Below are positions 45,801 through 57,465 of a stretch of 64,000 nucleotides of DNA, piece by piece; position 1 is the first letter of the stretch; the number at the start of each line of letters is the position of its first letter. The notes beneath the pieces were generated by a model that saw nothing but the letters and a program-made list of their open reading frames with translations, searched no databases and was not told the DNA's origin. Made by a program: the position numbers and the translations under genes. Source of the stretch: Ottelia alismoides (lineage: Eukaryota > Streptophyta > Magnoliopsida > Alismatales > Hydrocharitaceae); contig JAZKJV010009320.1 in NCBI GenBank assembly GCA_037367405.1, forward strand, positions 186,001-250,000, given 5' to 3'.

Positions 45801-46610
45801 ACCTATGTATTTTATACAAGTATTTTATTTTAGTGTTTACTTTAGGTTTTTATTTTTGTTTCAATATATACATATATTATAAATAATATTTACAATATTA
45901 TAAAAATATAAAATTATAAAAATAATGAATAATAAATAAAATGAATATTTTAATATGTACAAGCATACAATAGGGGTCTAAAACCTAACTTTGAAACCGT
46001 AGCTCCAAAAAATATGAAACCACCTTTATTAAATAGGTTATTGAAAATGATATACAATTAAAGATCATTTTGATACATTTCTAGTTTTTATTTAAGAGAT
46101 ACAGGTCTGGGAAGTTGGGATTTTGGAAACTTATTCAGATGATAACTTTTTTATCTGTACATTATTTTTATATGAAATAAATTTGGTATTTTTCTATATT
46201 TAATTATCTACAACTTTCTCTATTGAAGTAGTATTATTTCATGTACAAAGTTTCTTTATTGAAGTATAAAAAGTGGAACTAAAAATAGGTCCCAAAATGA
46301 ATAAAGAATGAATTAAATAAAAGGAGTTTTTATTAGTTTCTGGCCCTTATCTCCCCTACTTTATTCTTTGTCGACCTAGTCATCGAGATGCCTAGGTCTC
46401 GAGGTTTCGGGTCATAAAATATTTACAATATTTTATTCTTTTTTTCTGTTCTTTATTATATAATTTTGGCTTTAAAAACTGTATTTTGTACAATATTTAC
46501 ACATACATGCATGAATGCTAAAATGCAGGAAGTAAGGGTATTTACACGCATTTACTAGGGTTTTTGAGGCCAAAATGATAGAATAAAGATGATGAAATGT
46601 GGATTCATCA
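42842..46610 (-). repeat. 3' LTR of the Athila element (3769 bp)
   Basis: Pairs end to end with 57466-61196. Outer and inner thirds are very AT-rich, while 44380-45420 is GC-rich with frames on both strands. The 265-codon sense-strand frame 43845-44642 is cut to 83 codons in the other LTR, so I do not treat it as a gene. TATA-like runs are too many to choose a promoter. Confidence 0.92.
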
Positions 46611-46623
46611 TCCCCCTATACTT
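46611..46623 (-). promoter_or_regulatory. Polypurine tract of the Athila element
   Basis: The - strand reads CAAGTATAGGGGGA immediately before the LTR start TGATGAATCC. The same motif recurs five or six times in the spacer (see 48741-49126). Confidence 0.85.
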
Positions 46624-49325
46624 GCCTTTGTTAGTCCCTAGCAAACACTTATGCAATAAGTGCAGAAAAAGAAAAATAAAGAAAAGAAAAAGAAGAAAGA
46701 TGGATTAACATTAATTATCAAACTTGTCTTCATAAAATCAAAGTTTGGAGCTTAAGTCGGACCATTAGAATTTTAGTGCGGACGGAACCTTAATGACAAT
46801 CGGATTTGAAATCCAATACTCTTCGAGAATCCCACAACTCTGCTCAAGTCTCCTCAGTAGCCATGTCAGAAATATTTCAACTCATACGCAAACCCTTACA
46901 ACTATGAATCTGACTCGTATAGTGTAAGTGATGGGGCCTCTCCCCAACTAGAAATGACAAAGAAACTGACTTCTCCAGCATGACAACCCAATGAATCCCC
47001 AATCCAATAACTCCTTCCTTGAGGAGCAGGGTATTCCCTTCTAAGTTCAAGTGACAACTAACTCAAGAGGAGGGGGTGAAGAGAAGAATGGACGATAGCC
47101 AGTGTAGCTACCTATCCTAGGATGTAAGACCAGTGTAGTCAAGTCATCCAGCTACAGGATCACATAATTTGACTTTGAAACTCATGCTTGCTTATTGACT
47201 ATACAACATATGTACACTTCGGTAGACATGTTATTTTTGTACATGTCTGCCCACTTTTTTGGAGTTTTTTTTGAAATACTATATACAACATCATTTACAT
47301 AAGAAGTTTTTCCTCTTGAGCCAGTAGACTATCCCTCTTTTGAAGCTTTATTGCAACCCACACTCTCCTATCTTTAGAATTCCTCATCGCTGGACGGTAG
47401 GGGTGCACTTCCCTCCCTAGAGGAGGACAAATGCTTCCACTTGTGTGCGTCTTATACCGGCAAATCCAACCCCCTCACCACTCCAACTGAGTTGAGCCAT
47501 GTGAAAGGTGCAGGTGTCCAAGTTAGGTCATTATCAACAAGAGTCTTGCGTGTGCTTCGAAATACTCTACTTAGGCAGTCAAGAATCCATTGAACCAAGT
47601 CTCGTGATCCTCAAAGAATTAAGTCAACTAGACCTGGACTACCTCAATTCCAATTCCTATAAGGTTCCTGTTATTAGGAAGTTTTTAGGTCCAATCAAGC
47701 TTCAAGCTTCGGATTTTACTTAGACTTGTTCAACTATGAAACTCAATCCAAAAAATGCCAATGCTTTGCAAATACTCTACAGAAAATGCAGAAAATATTT
47801 TTGTGATGTAATTTTTAAAAAATTTAAACTTTTTATGGATTTTTAAAAAGATGATCCATATGCAATTTTTGTATTTTTCAAAAAGATTTTTCAAATATTT
47901 ATGGTATTTTTAATTTTGCAAATATTTTTGGGATTTTTAAAAACAAAGATTTTGGATAAAAAATTGGCACACATATTTACACAGGGAAGCATCTTATATT
48001 TACAAGAAGTGGATTTTAAGAATTTACAAGGGCAAGGGGTCAATTTTTTATAAGTATATATAGTAAGAGATTTTTGGTGTGATGTATATATTCCTCAAAT
48101 TTATTTGAAAAAGGTTTTACAAACATTTTTGAGAACTATAGTCCAAGATAATTTTTGAAAATATTTTTACAAACATTTACACATTTGAAAATCATTTTGC
48201 AAAGGTTTTTCAAACAGTATAGGTAGATTTTTCAAATATTTTTGCAGCCATTTTCAAACCATTTGCAAATAAATTTTCAATCATTTTTATTTCACACAAA
48301 GAAAATATTTTTTTTCAAATAATATATTTTTACAAAGGTTGAAAATATTGAACAAAATTTTTCCAAATAGTTTTCAAAATATTTTTCAAAGAGATTTTCA
48401 AACTATTTTTCAAACATTTTGCAAAAAAAAACATTTTCTTCTGATTTATTAATCAGTAAATAAAAAAAGAATTTGAGGAATAAGATATTTTTTATTAAGG
48501 TTTTTTTAATGAATTTTAAAGAATTATTAGCCATAATTATTAAGAAAAATACGAAAGTACGCATTATGGCTAAAGTATATACATAGTATATATGACCCCC
48601 TATACTTAGCTTGAGCTATGTCCTCATAGATCGGAGAGAAAAAGAGAATACGTCACTCGTGTTGAGTATATAAAAGTCTAAAGAATAAATGAATAAGAAA
48701 TGAATGAATAAATGAATTAATGAGAAGTCGACCGTCCCCACTATACATAGGATCAAATAATCCGAAGTATAGCAGACTGTACACAAAGCAGGGAGGGTCG
48801 AGGGTGGGAATGAACAGATCGTACTCAGACCATCTCCCCCCTATACTTAGGGTAAGATATCCCTAAGTATAAACAAGAAGAGGAGACGGTGGAGAGGATC
48901 AAAGAATGGAAGAACTCAGGGTGTATACCCCCTATACTTAGGACAAAGTACATCCTAAGTATAGACGACTGACAAAAAGGGGCGACACCTTCAGTCTGTC
49001 TCCCCCTATACTTAGGGTAAAATGCCCTGAGTATAGTCAAGAAGAAGAGACAGAAGAGGGGATCATAGAATAGAACAACTCGGTGTGTGCACCCCCCATA
49101 CCTAGGATAAGGTGTATCCTAAGTATAGCAAAATCATAAGATGACGACGGGGTGGCAGACATAAAGAAAGAATGAATGATGGATATGGACATATGGATCT
49201 ATAGAGTGGAAGATGGAAGTGATAACCATGTATGAGATGCAGATGATGTGAGTCAAAGAGCACATCTCATACCAGATAAATAGGGGCAACGTCAACGGTC
49301 GGCGGATCATGATCTAGATATAGTT
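46624..49325 (-). other. Athila spacer between integrase and 3' LTR
   Basis: 2.7 kb without a recognisable gene; Athila elements may hold an envelope-like frame here. From about 47780 to 48440 it consists of imperfect repeats of TTTTTCAAA/ATATTTTT type. From 48594 to 49130 it holds CCCCCTATACTTAG motifs and hairpins. The part 46640-47760 is ordinary non-coding sequence. A 71-codon frame at 47508-47723 has no known match. Confidence 0.7.
48741..49126 (-). repeat. Array of five hairpins ending in polypurine-tract-like motifs
   Basis: Arms (+ strand): 48741-48753/48760-48772 (11 of 13 paired), 48842-48852/48861-48871 (11 of 11), 48932-48943/48953-48964 (12 of 12), 49006-49017/49025-49036 (11 of 12), 49098-49109/49115-49126 (11 of 12). 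Loops are 5-9 nt and starts are 74-101 bp apart. The left arms of four (48842, 48932, 49006, 49098) directly follow C-runs of 4 to 6, so on the - strand each reads hairpin then AGTATAGGGG. Unpaired DNA between them is purine-rich on the + strand. Confidence 0.85.
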
Positions 49326-50380
49326 TCAGGCGTTGACCATTAACTCGAAAGGTAGAGGAAGATGACAACTCGGACATATCAATACTGCCATTGTCATGTA
49401 CCTTTCCAACCACAAAGGACCTTTCCATTTACTCTGTAATTTTCCTGGAAATAATTCCAGCCTAGAATCAAACAACCATACACGTTGATCTGGCTCAAAC
49501 TGTTTATGGCTGATATGAGAATCTTGCCATATCTTCATTTTTTCCTTGTACTGTAGGCTACTCGAAAAGGCTGTATCTCTCAGTTCGTCCAGGGCTGCCA
49601 ACTCTGCTTTCCTCTATTCTCCTATACTCTTGGGATCCAATAATAACTCTGTAACTGCCCATAGTGACTTGTGCTTGATTTCCACTAGCAAGTGGCATGG
49701 CTTTCCATAGACGAGATAAAAGGGAGATGTCCCCAATGGTGTCTTGAAGGAAGTCCGATAGACCCAAAAGACCGAGTCCAAAAGTTGTGACCAATCCTTT
49801 CGGTCTGGGAAGACTACCTTCTGTAAAATAGTCTTGATCTCCCTGTTCGATACTTCAGCAAGACCATTGGTCTGAGGCTGATATGGAGTGGTAACATGAT
49901 GGTCAATGCTGAACTCGTCTGTAAGGGCCCTTACCTCGTCATTGATAAAGTGAGATCCCCCGTCTGAAAGCAGAACTCTAGGTACCCCGAACTGTGAAAT
50001 GATATTTTTCCTCAAAAATCAACCCACAATCTTAGCATCTGCGGTTTAGGCGGGGATGGCCTCAACCCAACGACTCACATAATCCACAACAAGCAGAATG
50101 TACTCGAATCCCTGACTCTTAGGAAATGGGCCCATGAAATCAAGCCCCATGCATCAAAAACCTCACAAAAGTGAATGGGCTGCATGGGCATCATATCTCT
50201 CTGTCCGCAAGTACCCATCTTCTGACAGTCAGTACACCTCTTCATGAATTCATCGGAATCCTTGAACAGAGTAGGCCACCAAAGGCTGGATTGGAGCACC
50301 TTATGCGCTTTCCGTATCCCAGAATGATGTCCTCCTACCTCAAGCTTGTGGCAGTAGGTGAGGACGCTATGCTGCTATTC
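49326..50380 (-). pseudogene. Gypsy integrase of the Athila element
   Basis: The zinc finger begins near 50335 with a HH...KAHKVLQSSLWWPTLF pattern and CTDCQKMG (HHCC). The core starts with the usual G-x-D-F-x-G-P block, which is split from the zinc finger by a one-base shift (about 50145). The frame 49614-50015 continues with FGVPRVLLSDGGSHFIN (second catalytic Asp) and HHVTTPYQPQTNGLAEVSNREIK (catalytic Glu). The C-terminal frame 49326-49601 ends QRVWLFDSRLELFPGKLQSKW. Stops at several points. Confidence 0.9.
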
Positions 50381-51301
50381 TTGAGGAATACACCTCCTCC
50401 AGATACTATGCCCTCCTTCATGATAAAGGATGGGATCCTCCCAATGGTATGACTTGGCCTTCGCAAGGAAGGTCTCAAGTCGCTGCCTGGGCCAACCTTG
50501 TGGAACCATCTTGGCGACAAGATAGTTCACAATGTCGGCGTACCATGGGAGCAAGGCAATAGCAAGGATCACCTCATCTGGAAATGTCTCAGTAATAGGT
50601 GCAGTGGGATCAGATTCCTCAAGGTTCTCTAATCGGGAGAGGTGATCCGCCACCACATTCTTAACTCCAGGTTTATCCTTAATCTCGATATCAGACTCCT
50701 GGAGCAGAAGGATCCAGCTGGTAAGCCGAGGTTTAGTATCCTTCTTTGCCATGAGGTATCGGATGTCGATGTGGTCTGCAAAGATAGTCACTTTTGATCC
50801 CAGAATATATGATCTATACTTATCCAAAGCAAAGACTACAACTAGCATCTCCTTCTCAGTCACAGTGTAATTCCACTGAGCGGCATCCAAAGTCCGGCTA
50901 GCATAGTGAATGGCATACAACAATCCATCCCTCCTCTGTCCAAGCACAACCCCTATGGCAAAATCATAAGCATCCGTCATGATCTCGAATGGGAGAGACC
51001 AATCAGGTGGCTGAAGGACATGAGCCTTAACAACTAGATTCTTGAGAGTCTCGAACGATGCAATACACTTATCATCTACAATGAACTTGATGTCTTTTGT
51101 CAGCAAATCAGTGAGTGGTCGGGCAATACGACTGAAGTCTTGAATGAACCGTCGGTAGAAACCGACATGCCCCAGAAAAGACCGCAATTGTTGCAGATTG
51201 GACGGTGGATTGAGTTTTCTAATGATATCCACCTTGGTCGGATTAACCTCCGTGCCCCTATTGGAGATAATATGACCAAGGACCATCCCTTGAGTCACCA
51301 T
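50375..51301 (-). pseudogene. RT thumb and RNase H of the Athila element
   Basis: A 308-codon open frame, the longest in the window. It starts GHIISNRGTEVNPTKVDII (RT C-terminal), has LRSFLGHVGFYRRFI and a PPDWSLPFEIMTDAYDFAIG block (first catalytic Asp), then YTVTEKEMLVVVFAL (Glu), TIFADHIDIRYL (Asp) and VADHLSRLEN before the integrase. RNase H removes the RNA template. The catalytic residues look complete, but the flanking domains are frameshifted, so function is unlikely. Confidence 0.92.
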
Positions 51302-52177
51302 GAAGTGAATCTTCTCCCAAGATAAGACAAGATTGACCTCTATGCAACGCTAAAGTACACGGTCTAGGCAGTCAAGACAACCATCAAACCCATCGCTGTA
51401 GATCGAAAAATCATCCATGGAGACCTCTAAACAGTCATCCACCATGTCCAAGAAGATGGACAACATGCACCTTTGGAATGTCGCCGGGGCGTTACACAAA
51501 TCAAAAGGCATTCGTCTGAAAGCATATGTCCCAAAGGGATAGGTGAATGTCATTTTGTCCTGGTCTTAGGGCGCAATGGCCACTTGGTTATAGCTGGAGT
51601 ATCCGTCAAGAAAATATTAGTGACTCTTCCCAGCTTGCCTCTCGATAATCTGATCAATGAATGGCAGTTGGAAATGATCCTTCTTGGTGGCATGATTCAA
51701 TCATCTGTAGTCCACACAGATCCTCCAAGAAGTGGGTACCCGGGTAGCTATGTCCTCTCCAGACTCACTCACCACTACAGTGATACATGTCTTCTTGGAT
51801 ACCACATGTAATGGACTAACCCACTTGGAGTTGGAGATGGGGTAGATAAAATCAGCGCTCCACCATTTTGATATTTCCTTCATGACCACATCTCGAAGGT
51901 TCGGGTTCAGTCGTCGCTGGAGCTTATGCGAGGGCTTAGCATCCTCTTCGAGGTAGATATGGTGGGAGCACAGAGCTGGACTAATCTCCTGGAGATCAGC
52001 TATACCCCATCCTATTGCCTTGCGGTTTTTTTCAAGAATCTCCATCAAACGAGATTTTTTCTCTCCAGTAAAATCCGCTGAGATAATGACTGGGTGCATA
52101 TCTGGCTCACCCGCAAGGAATCTATACTTCAACGACTGGGTCAAGGGCTTCAATTCCAGGCAACTGGGAGCTAGCAA
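51302..52177 (-). pseudogene. Gypsy reverse transcriptase of the Athila element
   Basis: The frame 51701-52177 has NRKAIGWGIADLQEISPALC, QRRLNPNLRDVVMKEISKW, IYPISNSKWVSPLHVV and WRICVDYR. After shifts, 51350-51553 reads FGTYAFRRMPFDLCNAPAT and VSMDDFSIYSDG with the catalytic MDD at 51410-51418. The region between (51554-51700) carries stops. The sequence is of Athila type throughout. Confidence 0.92.
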
Positions 52178-52549
52178 ATCTGGCTTCTGATATGTCTGAG
52201 TTAAGGCTACAAGATCTGCATGAGAGAACTCTCGTCGTACGTGAAAATCTGACGAAGGGAACCCCGTTGGAATATCTGTAAACTGTGTTGGCTGGCACTC
52301 CGTCCTAACTGTCAGCTCAGAAGGAATCAGACATGGCAGATACTCATCAAAGTCATCCCAATCAATGTCTGAATCTGAGGGATCTGAATCAGAAGATCAT
52401 GAATGAAATTCTTCTTCACCACTCAGCCCGCAACAGTCGGCCTCTAATGTGTCCTCTGCCAGGGGTGTGCTCCGTAAACTCTCGACTGCCATAAGCTCTA
52501 AGTACGGTGAATCCGTTGGCAAAGCGAGGGTTTGTGCTACTGGATCTGC

Positions 52550-53010
52550 TCAAACTTCTTCATCATCGATCATCACAAAGTCACACTCCTGGAGAACGTC
52601 TCGCTCAGCCTCTGTCATCTGCTCTATGTCAATGAACTGCTCTGAGCATGCTGAATCTCGTGCTCTGGTCTCGTCGATCGTCTCTATTTGTATACTTTCA
52701 CCCTCTACGCGAAAGTAGTCCTTCCCACTATAATGGTCAGATACCGCCTTAACAGTGGCCAAGAATGGGTGTCCAACTCAGGGATCTCCATGTCCAATAC
52801 AACAAAGTTCACGAGGAATTTCAGGCCCTGAATGGTAACGACCACATCTCTCAACAACCCCTTCGGCCTCTTGATAGACCTATCAGCAAACTGAAGGGCT
52901 GTCCTACTCTGATGGAGAGGGCCATACTCGAATCGGTCAAGTAAGGATATCGGAAGGAGGTTGATAGAAGAGACGTTGTCTAATAGAGTACGATCGAATT
53001 GCTTCTCTTA
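52550..53010 (-). pseudogene. Athila protease and protease-RT linker
   Basis: On the - strand from 53010: TLLDNVSSINLLPISLL at the active site, where D-S/T/G-type residues are expected after the Asp; then LQFADRSIKRPKGLL and VNFVVLDMEI. The protease catalytic Asp is present but the next residues are changed. The acidic linker frame 52550-52762 leads towards the RT, and 52178-52549 is a further acidic linker with stops. Confidence 0.72.
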
Positions 53011-53106
53011 AATCTTGCATCTGACATATGGATCTCCTGCATCAGGTCTCTTGGCTGGCAGTCAGTTTTGAATGGCGAAGCATGTGGCACGTGCGAGCAC
53101 ATGGAT

Positions 53107-56004
53107 CTATCCTCTGTGGTTCCTCCTCTTCCTGCGTACGGTAGTCTTCTCTCTCAAGTTCTTTTGGAAGAGGGGGATGTGCTCTAGTGCCTCCTGTAGA
53201 GTCTGCTGAATCTGAAATCTATCAATCATCTGTTGGCTGAATTCTAACTGATGTGCCTTTTTAGGATTTTCTTTTTTATTCTCCTTCGCCAAGCGGAGTG
53301 CTTGAGGGAAGGGGATGGTTAGGCCCTCCTCATATGGAGGGCTAGGAAGAGGTTCCTGTTCCTGTGAAGGAATGGAATCCATACCAAGATCATCATGCAA
53401 CACATATGGACTTGAAGTAGATGAAGAAACCTTTCCTTTATTCATATTTTTGGTCTTTTTCTTGTTGCCACAATCTTGAGATACAAAAGGTGGCAACACA
53501 ACAGATGGAAGCACAACAAGAATAGAAAAGGTGGCATCGGTACCACCCACGTCATCTGTCTTCACAGCATCAACACCGCGCTCTGGCTCAGCATCAAGTG
53601 AAATGGTGGCATCAGTACCACCGTCTGCATCTGGAGTCAAGACGGACTCAGTACCGTCAACTAGATCTCTATCCTTGGTGGCATTAGCACCACTGTCATC
53701 AACATCATCAATGGCATTAGCACCGCTACTCTCCTTGTCTGGCGCTCCTGATTCCTCGTATGGATGTCGCTCAAACGAGGCACCGCCGGCTGGCATCCTA
53801 CCGCTCCTAGTAGTCACGAAATCAGCATCACACTCAAAAGAAGACATGTCATTCAAAGAGTCACTAGGAGTGGTATCCTCTGTAGACTGTACCTGCTCAG
53901 ATTTCCTTTTCAAATTATTCAGATTAGGCTCGATCTGTGCTAGTATGGCGGTCTTGCCCTTGATGATATCCCTCATCTCCTGCCGGAACTCATCCATTTA
54001 CCGTCGGAAGGATGCCTGCTGTTCAGAGAGCAAGCGGGCGAGGTTGTCAAGAGTTGGGTTCTCAAAGGCAGGTGTCGGAGAACCGAAAGTGTTCCCATGC
54101 TGGAAATGAGGCTGTTGCTACTGTGTATTGTGAGGGAGAGGCTGAGAGTATGGCTGGTGAGGTTGCTGACGCTGCCTCCACTGCTGTCCCTGATAAAAGG
54201 GACGAGGACCCTGCTGGTACTGCTGGTGGAGTGATGGGGCTGCTGCTGCTGCAGGCTATTCTTATTGGACTGAGCGGGAGGCTGCTGTTGGGATGAGGTG
54301 CCTCTGGTGGTCCAACAGAATCCGGGATGATCGTGACGAATCCTGGCCTGCTGTGGGTACCGGTCGTACCATATCCCATTGACTTCCATCAATGGCTCCA
54401 GCTCGAAGGGTGGTGGAGGAAGAACTACCAGTGGCTAATCCGGCTGGTAAACCACCATCTTAGTGTCCTGAGATAGTGGCGACAATGGGTAGTGATGTAG
54501 CTGCGGGGCAGGCTCTTCCTGGATATGGTGAACCTGGCGGTATGCGGTAGAGGGCTGGGTGGAGCTACTGCTGCTGAGATCAGCACGTGACCTGGGAGGC
54601 TGCTGTGTAGACATCTGTGCCTCTTGAATGCATAGGATCTGGGTCTTCAGGTCACTCATGATCTTCGTCAACTGGTCCATCTGTGCAAGACATTGGCTCT
54701 GATTCTTCTCAAGGATCTCGATGTGGTCCAGCTTCTCGCTAATGATCCCCATGTCGGCGACAACGGATTCAACCTGAGCTGCTGCTGACAGTGTGGGTAC
54801 CAGCATCGATTTGTGGAATCCTCTAATATGAAATTGGCTGTGGTGGGACTTTCGGTTGCGTGTTGACCCGGGCTTGGGCCATCACTGTCGAGTTCTCTGC
54901 CATCCCCTCATAGATGGCCCAAACCTGCTCTTCACCCTTGGAAAAGTAGGACTCACCACACGAGGCATTCACAAGCCCCTGCAGCTCCGGTGTCAGCCAC
55001 CAAAAGAAACTCTGAATAAGGTTGGGCTTTGATATGTCGTGATGTTGACACCGGTCAATGGGCTCTAAATCGATCCCATGCCTCATGGAACTGCTCATTC
55101 GCGATCATAGTGAAGTTGCTGATCATAGCTCACGCTGCATTGGTCTGGCCGAGTGAATAGTACTTGTTCAAGTACTCGATCCGGAGCTACTCCCAAGATG
55201 TGGCGTACCTCCCTAGATGCTTCAGCCAATAGGTTGCTCTGTCAACTAATGAGAACGGGAAGGCAATCATCTTTATAATGTCCTCATCCATCAGTCTATC
55301 GTGGACAGTCAGTGCTACAAATCATCTTAAACTCCTGCAGATGGAGATGAGGCTCCTCGGTGGCCGGCCCATGAAACTCCTGCAGATGGAGACCTAGATG
55401 GTCTGGGGGCGAAGCTCGAAGTTCATGTCAATGAGAGGAAGCTAGATCCATCGGTGAGTGAGGGTTGCAGCCGGATTGTGCAACTGTCTCATGGTCCTCG
55501 GTGGTGGACCCTCCAAGTGAGGGTCTCCTCCTGATCCGCCTCCTACTTCTGGTATCTCTCCACTACCCTCGGTTCATTCTCCTCTGTCCTCTCGCATCTG
55601 CGCCAACTCTCTCATGATGTCACCCATGAAGGCTCCCTAATCTCTAATCTGTCTTTGCATAGTCTCAGGGAAGCTAACAATGAATTGTTGATGGCAGTCT
55701 GATCATACACATACAAAGGTTGTCCCTGCTCATTTGGGCATCCCTCACTGCTGGCCATATCTTGGGTCTCTGCGAAGGCAAAAGTACCCATCTCAGGTGC
55801 CGTCAAATGTCCAGAAATCTGTGTTGCACTAAACTCTGACACCACAGGACTGATAGAAGAGGGGTGGTCAAGAGGGAACAGGGTGGACGTAAACTCAGGC
55901 TCAGAGAGTGGATCTAAACTCCCCGAAGGTGACCTAGATGAATAGGGAGGAGTGCTCGATAGCAGTGCCACTAGATGTGGCCTAAGGGATCTCCTTCCCA
56001 TCAT
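53107..56004 (-). pseudogene. Athila gag
   Basis: Begins with MMGRRSLRPHLVALL at 56004 (an upstream in-frame Met at 56061 lies in leader-like sequence). 54823-55098 has PNLIQSFFWWLTPELQGLV, CGESYFSKGEEQVW and a GMAENS segment of the Athila capsid region. 53107-53997 begins with NLNNLKRKSEQ, then FVTTRSGRMPAGG, an Asp/Gly/Thr-rich degenerate repeat (53540-53830), and LPSPPYEEGLTIPFPQAL leading to EALEHIPLFQKNL. The frame is broken at several points. Gag forms the particle. Confidence 0.85.
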
Positions 56005-57445
56005 CGTGATCTGGAGAAAGGGGCGGATGAGATCTGAAATGCAAACAATATATGAAAACAAACCCCCGATTCATCTACACAACGCTTGAGCTGATGACCG
56101 TGAAGGCTCAGATGATTATCTTTTCAATTTTATTTAGGTGACCAATAAATCTATCAGAGTGATCAAGAAAGTTAGTAGGAACCCGATGCTCCTAGGAGGC
56201 TGTCCTGATCTAAGGCTAGATCTTTCCCAGCCAGTATGAATTGCGGACCGTTTACCGGCTACCCGATCAATTCACTCTGCAAAGGACGTCACGGTCTGCT
56301 TTACCGGTTACTAGAGAGATCCTCATTGGAGAATGACTAACCCAAGAGCGTTAGTCTGAGAGGAGTTCAGGTATGACTCTATCCTAGTGTGCAGGTCACT
56401 CTCTCGCTGTAGGTGAGTTTTAAGGTCAAGTTTGCATTAGCAGTCCCAATTTTATCTAGTTATCTCTTTTTTAATATTTTTCTGAATAAAAGCAACGCCT
56501 AACAATTTTCCAATTTCCTTGGTTATTTTGAGTCCAATAAAATGAGGGAGGAAGTCAGAAAAGCCGATGCACGATCAAACACAATGATGCATGCAAAGTT
56601 AGAAATGCGTACCTTGCTCCAGCACTCTACATGCAGGGTGATCCACGCATAAATTTAAAGATAGAAAAATAAACTACCTATATTATGCACGAGGAAACCG
56701 TCACTAGATGAGCAATTTCTATTGATCATGAAGCACAAGTAGCTATCAACTAGGAAGAGAAACTGGAGTCCCGTCTAGGAGGCCGATCGGTGTCCACCAC
56801 AGTGGATCCCTGCCAGCGCTGTATACGACCTCTCTCGGCACGTGGTCTCTAATCCAAGTCAAATAGCTTTTAAATGAATTTTTAGCTAAGTACAATTATG
56901 GTCTATAGGTGCAGGCAAGATATTAAGTGTGGGTCCTCAGCTAATTACGTCACAATCAACAAAATTTCCTAAATCTAGGGGCTAAATCCTCATGAATCAA
57001 AATAAAAGAAAAGTCGGAATAAAACAAAACCGGTGAGAAAACCGCAAAAACCGACGAGGCCCCCAAGGGAACAATCCCTCGGGCAATGGACCTCGTGAAG
57101 TGTTGAATGTCCTGGGAGTCCAAACTATTACAATTAAGAGTCACTCTCTCACTTCAAATGACAAAAATAATTACAGAAAATAAAAAATAGAGCTAAGTCT
57201 GCAAAATCTCTCTAAGCCTTCCTTGGTGCAAGAGTGGCAAGCCGAAGCTGGCTTTACGTGGGTGCGCAGGCGCCTAGAGTCGAGCGCCTCCCTCGATCCG
57301 CGTTACCTCGTACAAAGTCAACAAAAGAGAAGGGGTTAGACAGCTCAAACAATATATATCAAAAATAAAAGAAAATAAATGAAATCGAAATATAGACAAA
57401 TAATATCATAATCAATCTCAAAGAAATCTGATCTATACATTGTTG
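56005..57445 (-). other. Athila 5' leader
   Basis: 1.44 kb between PBS and gag with no recognised gene. Scattered short frames only. It contains a run of tract-like repeats (CGGACCGTTTACCGGCTACC near 56245 and TCTGCTTTACCGGTTACTAG near 56295). Confidence 0.6.
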
Positions 57446-57463
57446 CTCCCTAGCAATGTGCCA
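57446..57463 (-). promoter_or_regulatory. Primer binding site of the Athila element (degraded tRNA-Asp type)
   Basis: The - strand reads TGGCACATTGCTAGGGAG two bases inside the LTR end. It matches the tRNA-Asp site TGGCGCCGTTGCCGGGGA used by Athila/Tat elements at 14 of 18 positions. Confidence 0.75.
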
Positions 57464-57465
57464 TT

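Noticed and set aside
48741..49126. CRISPR-like array
   Set aside because: Regular spacing and palindromic units recall one, but units are diverged, spacers are related to each other, and it lies in a plant retroelement.
48741..49126. Array of intrinsic bacterial-type terminators
   Set aside because: G/C-poor stems followed by G-runs rather than T-runs on the sense strand, in a eukaryotic element.
46624..49325. Possible envelope-like gene of the Athila element
   Set aside because: No long frame and no signal peptide or membrane segment on the sense strand; the region is repeats and hairpins.
53531..54109. 192-codon + strand Ser/Ala-rich frame
   Set aside because: Antisense to Athila gag; its composition mirrors the Asp/Gly/Thr-rich gag repeat.
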